A stretch of 64,000 bases of DNA. Source: Wolfiporia cocos. Lineage: Eukaryota > Basidiomycota > Agaricomycetes > Polyporales > Phaeolaceae. The DNA lies in NCBI GenBank assembly GCA_029448655.1, contig JACCLO010000022.1, forward strand, positions 124,001 to 188,000. The letters are read 5' to 3'. The position numbers and the translations under genes were made by a program. Of this stretch, positions 47,146 to 55,486 are shown piece after piece (the stretch's first letter is position 1; every line of letters starts with the position of its first letter). Under the pieces are notes generated by a model, which saw only the letters and a program-made list of their open reading frames with translations, searched no databases and was not told where the DNA came from.

Positions 47146-47961
47146 ATGCCGAAAGCACCACGTTTCACGGTTACTCCGAGAAACGCCGCTACGGGGGAGC
47201 GCGAGGAATGGCACATTGCCGCCTCTAAATCGCTCGAAGACCGCATCTCCGCGGTCACAGCCCCAAAGCGAGGAAAGTCCCGAAAGGGCAAAGACGTCTT
47301 CTACAAGAAGCCGAACCCAGACCCGGAGGAGGTCCGAAGGGTCAACCACGAGGCCGCCCTCGACGACATCAGGCGAAAGAAGCTCAACAAGCTTCTCCGC
47401 CAGAAGGAGAAGCTCGAGGCTCGGATCCAGAAACAAAGCCTGGATCAGCTAATCGCCGAGGCAACCAGAAAGAGGGTTGAGGAAGAGAGAATGGTGAGGA
47501 GTCTTCGGGAGCGAATTGAGCCCCCAAAGAAGTCGCTATTGGAGAGAGTGGAGGAGCTTAGGATGCCGGCCGAGTGGGTCGAAAAACGGGGTCTTGCGAA
47601 CCCCAGGGACGTCCACTGCACGGAGAAAAAGTGGGACTGGTTCTTGGACGTCGACAAACAGATGAACGCCGCCCACAAGAACCTTTTCCGGCTATGGAAA
47701 GTCCCCGACGCAACCACCACGGCCCCCATCATAGCAAAATTCACCACCCTCATCACCGACTTCGACGACCTCTCCACACACCTAGAGCAAAGGGTCCGTC
47801 AGGACTCCATGAAGAACGAAGATCTCCGCCGCCTCGAAAAATATCTCAGGAGGGTGGAGCACGTTTTTGGAGACCTAGACGTGAAACAGCACGTTACGTA
47901 CTTAAAAACACACCTAGTACATAGCGGTCTCAACTTCGACCTCGGCAAACCCCAGCTGTAG
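47146..47961 (+). CDS. A3 ORF1: conserved basic coiled-coil protein, 271 aa
   Basis: This is the intact copy of the extra frame upstream of gag. Residues 1-50 are basic (TPRNAAT, PKRGKSRKGK). Residues about 65-135 are helix-forming and highly charged, with coiled-coil character. Residues about 190-270 hold the conserved FTTLITDFDDL and NEDLRRLEKYLRR blocks, shared with family B ORF1. No signal peptide or membrane segment is present. The start is the ATG right after the acceptor-like TACGTAG. No named domain is recognised. Its retention in both families suggests a role in the replication cycle, perhaps RNA binding, assembly or nuclear entry, which is inference. Confidence 0.9.
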   Translation: MPKAPRFTVTPRNAATGEREEWHIAASKSLEDRISAVTAPKRGKSRKGKDVFYKKPNPDPEEVRRVNHEAALDDIRRKKLNKLLRQKEKLEARIQKQSLDQLIAEATRKRVEEERMVRSLRERIEPPKKSLLERVEELRMPAEWVEKRGLANPRDVHCTEKKWDWFLDVDKQMNAAHKNLFRLWKVPDATTTAPIIAKFTTLITDFDDLSTHLEQRVRQDSMKNEDLRRLEKYLRRVEHVFGDLDVKQHVTYLKTHLVHSGLNFDLGKPQL

Positions 47962-48112
47962 TAGACAGAAAGTCCTGAAAAGGCATTATCTTTGGTGCAT
48001 GGCATTGATTGCGAAAAGTCCTGAAAAGGCATTTAAGTCCTGAAAAGGCACTCTTTTCTTGAATTATCGTTTAAGGAAGAAAATAACTCAAGCTGACGAA
48101 TACTGTCCAGCA
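47962..48112 (+). promoter_or_regulatory. A3 ORF1-gag spacer with three 16-base repeats and an acceptor-like end
   Basis: AAGTCCTGAAAAGGCA occurs three times (about 47970, 48016 and 48035). A 14-codon upstream frame spans the second and third copies. The spacer ends AGCTGACGAATACTGTCCAG (branch CTGAC at 48093-48097, CAG at 48108-48110), two bases before the gag ATG. The arrangement is unchanged in A1 and A2. Confidence 0.6.
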
Positions 48113-50350
48113 ATGGTGTCTTACACAATCGTCCAAGGCGCTTTGTACAACACCCACAAGGTGGCTACGGCCTACCGCCCCGCCGTCGGCAAGCATGCAT
48201 GGCCCGGAGAGCAGACCTGCTTGATGGACTATCTGCGAGTCGTATTCGGCATCAGAGTTAGGGGGAGTGTGACCTCCTTCAACTCAATTCCGGCGCATGT
48301 GCGCCCATTCCTGAATGTAAACCATACGGCGTACATCAAGTACTATGGGGAAGATTCGACTAGGAACCACATATCGTGGTGGAGGTGGGACAACTATTGC
48401 ACCGCCATCCCCCTGTCGGACCTCATAGTCCTGTACGGTGACGTCCACTGGTACTCACAGGAAGAAGCGTCGCCACGCACAAGAGCCGCCAGGCTCTTCA
48501 ACACGGAAACACCCGCACGCCGAGCAGTCATCACCCCCGAAGGCAGCGAGACTCCACGGCCGGAGGAACCAGTCAACACGGAGCCCCTATTTGGGTCACT
48601 CCCCGATCTCCTCCCCTCCTATGAAAGGAGAACCCTGGAAATAGTCGCGCAGCCGGAAAGAAGCGAGAACGAATTGATGGGAAGGTTGCAGCGCACTCTG
48701 GAAGGGGGCGCCCCAGACGAAGTTCTGCAGGTGGGAAAAGAAGCCTACAGGGAGGCGCTGTACCAAGCCAAGAACCACCTCTACAGCAACCTCGCGGCAT
48801 ACAAAAGCCGGGTAGACACGGATTTGGAAATGGTCTGGAACAAGACCAACCAGATTCGGAGTCACAACCAGGTGCTTCAAAATAGAATCGAAGCACTAGA
48901 GGAAGCAGAGAGTTTGCGGCAACAATTGGATACCCTTTCCGAAAATCGATTCGTCCGCATAGAAAAAGACATCGCAGTACTGCAGAAGCGTCCGACAGTC
49001 TCAACCGCGGGATCCAGCGGTGCCCAGGTCACGGCACTAATTAATAGAATTGACCAACTCGAAGCGGAGTTAACCGCTCTAAAAAACGCACCGGCAGCCG
49101 CAACAACAGCAGCCACAACGGTCAACTTCCAACAGACCAAACCGACTCAGCCGCCCAAGTTCTCGGGCCCCAAGGATTCCATCTCATCGAAAGAGTGGAT
49201 CCAAAAGATGGGCATGTATTTCGCGGACGCCAAGGTGACCCTCGAGGAAGACAAGGTCCGCCAAGCCCTGCTACGGCTTACGGGCGAGGCCTACCAGTAC
49301 ATGTCGCCGGTAGTTGATAAAATCGCCGCCGGACAAACCTCGGGGCACACCTGGAAAACGTTTGCGGAAACGATCGAGAAGGTGTACGGCAAGAAGACGG
49401 ACAAGGAGATTGCCGAGAAAGAGATTGAAGGGTACTTCGGAGACGAAGGGAAAAAGAAGCTCCAGTCGGACTTCTTCTCTTGGGCACAGAAGCTCAGGAC
49501 CCTGGCTCGCCTGGCCGAGACTGACAACAAGACGTTGTTCAGTCACATCAAACGGATTCTCCCGGAAAAGGTGCGAGAGACCCTCGCTACCTTAGAATCG
49601 GTACCCGGCTTCACAATGCCGACCGACTGGGAGGTATACCTCGACATGGCCATTGACCTCTACAAGAGGCAATACCCGGACAAGCTCAAAGGCAAGATCT
49701 TTGAGGAAGAAAAGAAGAAGGAGTCGTCGGGGTCTGGCAAGACCGCCGACAAAGCTACGTCAAAACCTGCCAAGGCGGATGACAAAGGCAAAGGCAAGGC
49801 AAAGGAAACCGGCTCTTACGGGAAGGACTGTCGCAAGCACCCCGGACAACACAAATGGGGCGACTGTCCGGAAAACCCTAAGAACAAGCCGAAGGAAGCC
49901 AAGCCGGCCAGTAGTGGAAGCGGAACGACGAAGCCGACAGGCTCGTCGAGCGGAACGCAACAGTCGGGCCAGAAGAAATTGGACCCGAAGAAAAAATACA
50001 AGGTCCGAATTGTCAGCACCCAGGAACTGGTGACTGACGACGAAGATGAGTCCCCCCAAGCCACCGTAGGGACCATCCGGACCAACGTTCCGAAACAACC
50101 AGAGGTGGTTCCTCTGGCCCCCACTACGCGCATCAGCGATGAGGAGCAAAGCGGGAGTTCGGTGCGATCGGCAGAAAGCACCAGCCCCGTCCAGACCCAG
50201 TCGACTGGTTCGACTTCGACTGCGCCTACACCGTCGGGCGACTCCATCAGGACACATCTGCCCTGGCTTCGCAAGCGGATAGCCGACTCCGCAAACACCC
50301 TGGGCATCTACGGAAGCTCTGCCTCGGGTTTTCTCACCGAGCACATGTGA
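48113..50350 (+). CDS. A3 Gag (capsid/nucleocapsid precursor), 745 aa
   Basis: Gag forms the virus-like particle and packages the RNA. The start is the first ATG, just after CTGTCCAG; the open frame extends up to a TTG at 48059 but without ATG. The N-terminal 130 residues have no recognised fold. Heptad-like [12 protein letters not shown] and [15 protein letters not shown] segments lie at about residues 255-330. The helical gag domain ([14 protein letters not shown] to [10 protein letters not shown]) covers about 360-530. A lysine-rich tract follows, then the knuckle C573-X2-H-X3-H-X4-C585 and a Pro/Ser/Thr-rich tail with a conserved [10 protein letters not shown] string. Codon use is GC-rich like ORF1. 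The stop TGA (50348-50350) shares its last base with the pol ATG. Confidence 0.93.
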   Translation: MVSYTIVQGALYNTHKVATAYRPAVGKHAWPGEQTCLMDYLRVVFGIRVRGSVTSFNSIPAHVRPFLNVNHTAYIKYYGEDSTRNHISWWRWDNYCTAIPLSDLIVLYGDVHWYSQEEASPRTRAARLFNTETPARRAVITPEGSETPRPEEPVNTEPLFGSLPDLLPSYERRTLEIVAQPERSENELMGRLQRTLEGGAPDEVLQVGKEAYREALYQAKNHLYSNLAAYKSRVDTDLEMVWNKTNQIRSHNQVLQNRIEALEEAESLRQQLDTLSENRFVRIEKDIAVLQKRPTVSTAGSSGAQVTALINRIDQLEAELTALKNAPAAATTAATTVNFQQTKPTQPPKFSGPKDSISSKEWIQKMGMYFADAKVTLEEDKVRQALLRLTGEAYQYMSPVVDKIAAGQTSGHTWKTFAETIEKVYGKKTDKEIAEKEIEGYFGDEGKKKLQSDFFSWAQKLRTLARLAETDNKTLFSHIKRILPEKVRETLATLESVPGFTMPTDWEVYLDMAIDLYKRQYPDKLKGKIFEEEKKKESSGSGKTADKATSKPAKADDKGKGKAKETGSYGKDCRKHPGQHKWGDCPENPKNKPKEAKPASSGSGTTKPTGSSSGTQQSGQKKLDPKKKYKVRIVSTQELVTDDEDESPQATVGTIRTNVPKQPEVVPLAPTTRISDEEQSGSSVRSAESTSPVQTQSTGSTSTAPTPSGDSIRTHLPWLRKRIADSANTLGIYGSSASGFLTEHM

Positions 50351-53300
50351 TGACCTGCCCACTTGTGCTCCCATGTAACTTTAGTCCCGTACCCGCTGTA
50401 AAGAGTGTATTTGAGTCAATGTATCATATTTTTGGCAACGATGCGCGCGACTTCGCTCGATCATTTCGTGTCGAAGTAACACTCTGGGTATATGGGCAAA
50501 AAGTGCAGGCTCTGGCTTTAATCGACAGCGGTGCAACCATATCGGTCATATCACAACGATTGGTCGATAAACATAAGCTGGTCACCGACAAACTAGCGTT
50601 TCCCATTACGGTTACAAACGCAGACGGAACAGAAAACGTCGCCGGCCGCTTAACGCAATCAGTAAAAGCATTCATGCAACATGGCACACACAAGGAAAAA
50701 ATAGGTCTGACGGTCATGCACCTAGAACCAGACCTAATCCTTGGCTATGACTGGTTGCGTCTCCACAATCCTACCTTTGATTGGAGGAAAGGAGAAATGG
50801 AATATGCACGCTGTACACACGACCAACCCTACGCCAGAAAAAAGGGTAACCGCCCTTCTGAGGAGGAAGCAGTTGAACTCCCAGAAAAGGAAATCATCGA
50901 AGTAAATTCGATTTGGGACACTCCCGTGGACATATTAGGAGAGGAGGACCCCGAAAATCCTTTGGTCGCTTGGGTGGCAACCCTTGACGACGAGGAAATG
51001 AACCTGCTGACACAGTTGGTAGCCGAGGTACTTGACAAAGACCTCGACGAAGCAGACGACTGTGAGGAAAACACACCACCGATTGACATTGAAAAATGGC
51101 GATCGTTAGTGCCCGAACAATACCAAGAGTATGGGCCAACGGTGTTCTCACAAAAGGCGTCAGAGAGGATGCCGGAACGGAAGCCCTGGGATCACGCCAT
51201 AGTGCTTGAACCAGACGCGCAGCTTCCGCCCCCGGTAAAACCATACAAAATGTCTCCCCAAGAGCGTAACAGCTTGGATGAGTGGATAGACACCGAACTA
51301 CGGAAGGGTTACATTCGACCATCCGAAAGTCCGATGGCATCCCCGGTCTTCTTCGTCCACAAAAAGGACGGAGGACTGCGGATGGTTGTCGATTACAGGA
51401 GGCTAAACGAAATAACCGTGAAAAATCGTTATCCGATACCTCGGATCGATGACCTAATCGATCAATTGTCCCATGCGACCATCTTCACCAAAATAGACCT
51501 TAGATGGGGATACAATAATGTCCGCATCAAGGAAGGTGATGAATGGAAGACGGCGTTTATTACACACCGTGGACTATACGAGGCAACGGTAATGTATTTC
51601 GGTTTCTGCAATGCCCCCGCAACGTTCCAAGCGATGATGAATTCTATCCTCGCACCGTTCATTCGGACCGGCAAGGTGGTTGTCTATCTAGATGACATCT
51701 TGATTTTCGGGAATGATATGGAGGAACATCGGCGACTTACCAAAGGGGTTCTCCAAACCCTGAAGGACTCGGACTTGTATGCGAAGCCCGAAAAGTGCTT
51801 TTTCGAACAGTCTTCCATCGAATACCTAGGAATGATCATTTCCGACGGTAACATCATGATGGATCCGAAGAAGTACGCCGGAGTTCAGGACTGGCCCAGA
51901 CCTACCAAGGTCAAAGAGGTTCAAGCTTTCCTTGGATTCGCCAATTTCTACAGGCGATTCATAGAAGGCTTCTCAAAAATAGCCAAACCACTCACCATGC
52001 TGACCAAAAAGTCAGAAGCTTGGCATTGGGACGTCGAGCAGGAAAATGCCTTCCAAACCCTAAAGGAAGCATTTACCAAAGCGCCCGTGCTTCGAATTCC
52101 GTCGCACGATCAGCCTTTCCGCGTAGAAACAGATGCGTCAGACTTCGCTACCGGAGCAGTACTATCTCAGTTAGATCCTACGGATAAAAAATTCCACCCC
52201 GTGGCGTACTATAGCAAATCGCTAAGTGCCCCGGAAAGGAACTACGAGATCTACGACAAGGAAATGTTGGCTGTCATCAGGGCTCTAGAGGAGTGGCGAC
52301 ACTACCTAGAGGGACACCCTGAAAAATTTGAGATATGGTCGGATCACCTGAACCTGACCTATTTCAAAACGGCGCAAAAACTGACGAGACGACAAGCCCG
52401 TTGGGCACTGTACCTCTCACGCTTCAACTTCCAAATGAAGCACAAACCTGGCAAAACAATGCTAACCGCGGATCCTCTGTCCAGGCGGCCAGACCATGAG
52501 GAGGGGGTGGATCTCGATAATCGCGACCAGGTTCTTCTGAAACCTGAGTGGTTCGAGCAAGAGTACATGGCAATGGCTCTTGATACCTCCCATGCTGCCC
52601 CACAATCGGAAGATGAATCGATACTCCGAGAGATTCGCAAAGCGTTGCTAGACGACAAGGTCACAAAAGACTACAAGGAGCTGCTCTCATCCGGCCCTCG
52701 TGAATTCAAAAAAGACCTATCAGAATGGAACTACGAAGGAGGGTTACTCCTCCGAAGAGGCAAAGTCTACGTTCCAGCTACACCAGCGGATATCAGACGG
52801 CAAGTGGTCGAGTATCATCACGATCACAAGTCAGCTGGGCATTTCGGACGCTATAAAACGTACGAATTGCTAAGCCGCAACTATTGGTGGCCCGGAATGT
52901 TCGTTTACGTCAAAAAATACGTAGACGGATGTGACACATGCCAACGTATGAAGAACCACCCGCAGAAGCCGTACGGCCCCCTGCAACCCTTACCGGTGCC
53001 GTCAGGCCCGTGGGAAGTGGTGACAATAGACCTGATTACTCAGCTACCCCCATCGGGAATGCATGACGCAATCATGGTCGTGGTGGATCGGTTGACCAAA
53101 AGAGCAAGGTTTTTCCCAATCGAAAACACCTTCTCAACGAAAGACCTAGCTACGATACTCTATCAAAAGGTATATCCCTTACATGGGTTGCCGAAACAGA
53201 TAGTATCGGACAGAGGGACACAATTCGCCTCAAAACTATTTGGTGAATGGTGCACCCTGCTAGGGATTCAAAGGTCGATGACTACTGCGTACCATCCACA

Positions 53301-54777
53301 GGCAGATGGACAAACCGAACGAGTGAATCAAATACTCGAACAGTATCTACGGTGCTACATAAACACGTACCAAAAAGATAACTGGTCGGAGTTCCTGCCA
53401 ACAGCGGAATTTGCGTACAATAATGCAGCTAGCGAAACTACCAAGGAATCCCCATTCCTGGTGGAATTAGGTCGTCATCCTATTGCAGGACCAAGCAGTT
53501 TCGAACCAAGTCGAAACAAAGACTTAGTAGAAATTGCGAACACACGGTTCTCTGCACAAGAGAAAGCTAAGGCAGCAATGAAAATTGCAGCCGAAAGATG
53601 GTCCTGGTACTATGACCAAAAGAAGCAAGTTGTCCCCTTCAAAGTAGGCGACAAAGTACTCGTGGACGTGCGAAGTTGGCAAGACACCGAAAGAAGTCTA
53701 GCCCCTCGCTATATCGGCCCATTCCGAATCACGGAGAAATTGGGACCGGTAACGTTCAAAGTGTACATGGACGCACAATATAGGGCTTACCACCCTGTGT
53801 TCCATGCTTCAAAACTGGTCATGTACAAGGAATCGACCATCGAAGGTCAGAAAAGTCATCCCCCAGCGGCCGACAGGCCAATGGAAATGGAAGACCCGGA
53901 AGAATGGGAAGTGGAAGCCATTCTCGACCATCGTAACCGACGCGGCCGGTGGGAATACCTTATCCATTGGAAAGGCACCGGACCTGCGGAGGACACATGG
54001 GAAATCGAGGAACACCTGGCTAACGCTAAGGAGGTTCTGGACGAGTACAAGGCAAAATATTCAGCCCTTAGTACCGACCCAAATCAACCCCTTCGCCGAT
54101 CAACTAGACTCGGCGGAACACGGCAGACCATAGCCGTCTTCGACCCTGACTCGCCAGATTGGGACTCAGACACGTGTGTCTGGCCCGATGATTGGCCCCA
54201 ATATCGAGACGATGTCGACCCTACACAACCGAAAGTGTACTACAAGCGCGACCCCTTTACAGGGCAATGGGTACATTCCGATGTTGAGTTCAACGAAGAC
54301 ATGGAAATCGAAGTAGGAGTCAATGGCAAACTACCGACCAGGGGAACAACCGATGCGATCGGCTACGATCTATACGCCGCGCAGGATATCCTAATCAATT
54401 CATGGAAATCCGCTTCGGTCCCCACAGACATTCGTATCAAAGTTCCTTATGGGACATACGGTCGGATAGCGCCAAGGTCTGGACTTGCGAAAAAGGGCAT
54501 CGATGTCCTCGCAGGAGTAATAGACCATGACTACCGCGGAGAAGTCTTTGTCATGTTGATGAACCTCACTGGAGACCCGTACCAAGTAAAGAAAGGCGAC
54601 AGAATTGCTCAGCTAATTTGCGAAGTAGCGATCACGCCCGAAATACAGGAATCCATGACCAAGGAGAAGTTCGAAAAAGACATTCGACCTCACCTACATG
54701 GAAGTGGGCCCTACAACGAGCAGTTCAACAAACCAACCAAGCGCGGTACACAAGGTTTTGGATCAACAGGACGATAA
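50350..54777 (+). CDS. A3 Pol polyprotein, 1475 aa: protease, RT, RNase H, integrase, chromodomain, dUTPase
   Basis: Pol makes and inserts the DNA copy. The ATG at 50350 lies in the -1 frame relative to gag and overlaps its stop as TGATG. Retropepsin [10 protein letters not shown] has its catalytic Asp near residue 59. RT YLDDIL is at 446-451, RNase H TDASDF has Asp 595, and the integrase zinc site starts at H823 and ends in CDTC. The catalytic triad is D894, D954 and E990, with 35 residues between the last two. Next come a YIGPFRI module, a chromodomain at about 1184-1240 (EEWEVEAILDHR, YLIHWKG, DTWE), and a linker with VFDPDSPDWDSD and WPDDWPQY. A C-terminal dUTPase (about 1320-1475) carries all five motifs, including GVIDHDYRGE with the catalytic Asp and the P-loop-like RGTQGFGSTG. 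A dUTPase after a chromodomain at the Pol end is an unusual placement. No defect was seen. Confidence 0.96.
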   Translation: MTCPLVLPCNFSPVPAVKSVFESMYHIFGNDARDFARSFRVEVTLWVYGQKVQALALIDSGATISVISQRLVDKHKLVTDKLAFPITVTNADGTENVAGRLTQSVKAFMQHGTHKEKIGLTVMHLEPDLILGYDWLRLHNPTFDWRKGEMEYARCTHDQPYARKKGNRPSEEEAVELPEKEIIEVNSIWDTPVDILGEEDPENPLVAWVATLDDEEMNLLTQLVAEVLDKDLDEADDCEENTPPIDIEKWRSLVPEQYQEYGPTVFSQKASERMPERKPWDHAIVLEPDAQLPPPVKPYKMSPQERNSLDEWIDTELRKGYIRPSESPMASPVFFVHKKDGGLRMVVDYRRLNEITVKNRYPIPRIDDLIDQLSHATIFTKIDLRWGYNNVRIKEGDEWKTAFITHRGLYEATVMYFGFCNAPATFQAMMNSILAPFIRTGKVVVYLDDILIFGNDMEEHRRLTKGVLQTLKDSDLYAKPEKCFFEQSSIEYLGMIISDGNIMMDPKKYAGVQDWPRPTKVKEVQAFLGFANFYRRFIEGFSKIAKPLTMLTKKSEAWHWDVEQENAFQTLKEAFTKAPVLRIPSHDQPFRVETDASDFATGAVLSQLDPTDKKFHPVAYYSKSLSAPERNYEIYDKEMLAVIRALEEWRHYLEGHPEKFEIWSDHLNLTYFKTAQKLTRRQARWALYLSRFNFQMKHKPGKTMLTADPLSRRPDHEEGVDLDNRDQVLLKPEWFEQEYMAMALDTSHAAPQSEDESILREIRKALLDDKVTKDYKELLSSGPREFKKDLSEWNYEGGLLLRRGKVYVPATPADIRRQVVEYHHDHKSAGHFGRYKTYELLSRNYWWPGMFVYVKKYVDGCDTCQRMKNHPQKPYGPLQPLPVPSGPWEVVTIDLITQLPPSGMHDAIMVVVDRLTKRARFFPIENTFSTKDLATILYQKVYPLHGLPKQIVSDRGTQFASKLFGEWCTLLGIQRSMTTAYHPQADGQTERVNQILEQYLRCYINTYQKDNWSEFLPTAEFAYNNAASETTKESPFLVELGRHPIAGPSSFEPSRNKDLVEIANTRFSAQEKAKAAMKIAAERWSWYYDQKKQVVPFKVGDKVLVDVRSWQDTERSLAPRYIGPFRITEKLGPVTFKVYMDAQYRAYHPVFHASKLVMYKESTIEGQKSHPPAADRPMEMEDPEEWEVEAILDHRNRRGRWEYLIHWKGTGPAEDTWEIEEHLANAKEVLDEYKAKYSALSTDPNQPLRRSTRLGGTRQTIAVFDPDSPDWDSDTCVWPDDWPQYRDDVDPTQPKVYYKRDPFTGQWVHSDVEFNEDMEIEVGVNGKLPTRGTTDAIGYDLYAAQDILINSWKSASVPTDIRIKVPYGTYGRIAPRSGLAKKGIDVLAGVIDHDYRGEVFVMLMNLTGDPYQVKKGDRIAQLICEVAITPEIQESMTKEKFEKDIRPHLHGSGPYNEQFNKPTKRGTQGFGSTGR

Positions 54778-54855
54778 AAGTGGAAAAATCGTAAAATCTA
54801 ACCCTTCAATGGGCTCTAGCACCATTTCTACTCTCAACGGGGTCGTTGAAATCTA

Positions 54856-54867
54856 AGGGGGGGGTAA
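54856..54867 (+). other. A3 polypurine tract
   Basis: AGGGGGGGGTAA lies directly before the 3' LTR and is the expected plus-strand primer. Confidence 0.8.
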
Positions 54868-55486
54868 TGTCACAAGAATTCTCCTAGTTTCCCTATATTT
54901 CTTACTATTTTTCCGGCAATTCTACGAATTATCTACGACTTTCTAGACCAATAACTAGCTTATCCGGTTCATAAGTTAACGGTTACATACGTGCCGAATA
55001 ATGGCCGCGTTATCTCCCGTAACAACGGTCTTATCTTATCACTAGTAGTTACCATCAGTCACATGTCTAGTTCTAGCCAATCGGACATTCCGTCCGGAAG
55101 CAGTCAGCGTATAAACGTCAGCGGACCGGGCTTTGGTCACGCCCCGTCTTTGTAAAGACAAGAGCGCAAAACGCCATTCGCGCGGCCTACGCCGCCTTTC
55201 TATATCCCGGTTTTGATCGGTATATGTATTTATCGTATATTACTAAGTACTTAGGTACCTGGGGACTTGTACATACGAATACGGACACTAGTATTATCTA
55301 ATAAGACTGTTAGGGGTCTTATTTATCATGTATATATACTGGACTTGCTGAGCGCTATTGCCTCAGTTCTATTCATTGCATTCATACTACGAGTTAACCA
55401 CTCGACGTATCCTGCTTAACAACTGCTTTATCTCTTGCCTAACCAGCAATACCAAGATCCTAACAAGTAAGTGTTATCTTGTGTTA
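54868..55486 (+). repeat. A3 3' LTR
   Basis: It is 619 bases, the same length as the 5' LTR and indistinguishable from it by eye. It is followed by the target copy CCTAG and then by A2 pol. Confidence 0.96.

Larger units (their letters stand above)
45826..55486 (+). mobile_element. A3: complete, apparently intact family A retrotransposon
   Basis: The element is 9661 bases long with two 619-base LTRs (45826-46444 and 54868-55486). I could find no difference between them by eye. CCTAG is duplicated at 45821-45825 and 55487-55491. ORF1, gag and pol are all open from start to stop, and every catalytic motif I looked for is present. It is inserted in the same orientation in the RT region of A2, a copy of its own family. 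This is the best candidate for an autonomous, recently mobile element in the window. Confidence 0.96.

Noticed and set aside
48059..48112. Gag starting upstream at the TTG of 48059
   Set aside because: There is no ATG in that stretch. The first ATG (48113) follows an acceptor-like sequence, and the upstream residues show no sign of being a real N-terminus.
50300..50360. Programmed frameshifting at the gag-pol junction
   Set aside because: No slippery heptamer was seen before the gag stop, and pol has its own overlapping ATG. Reinitiation explains the layout better.
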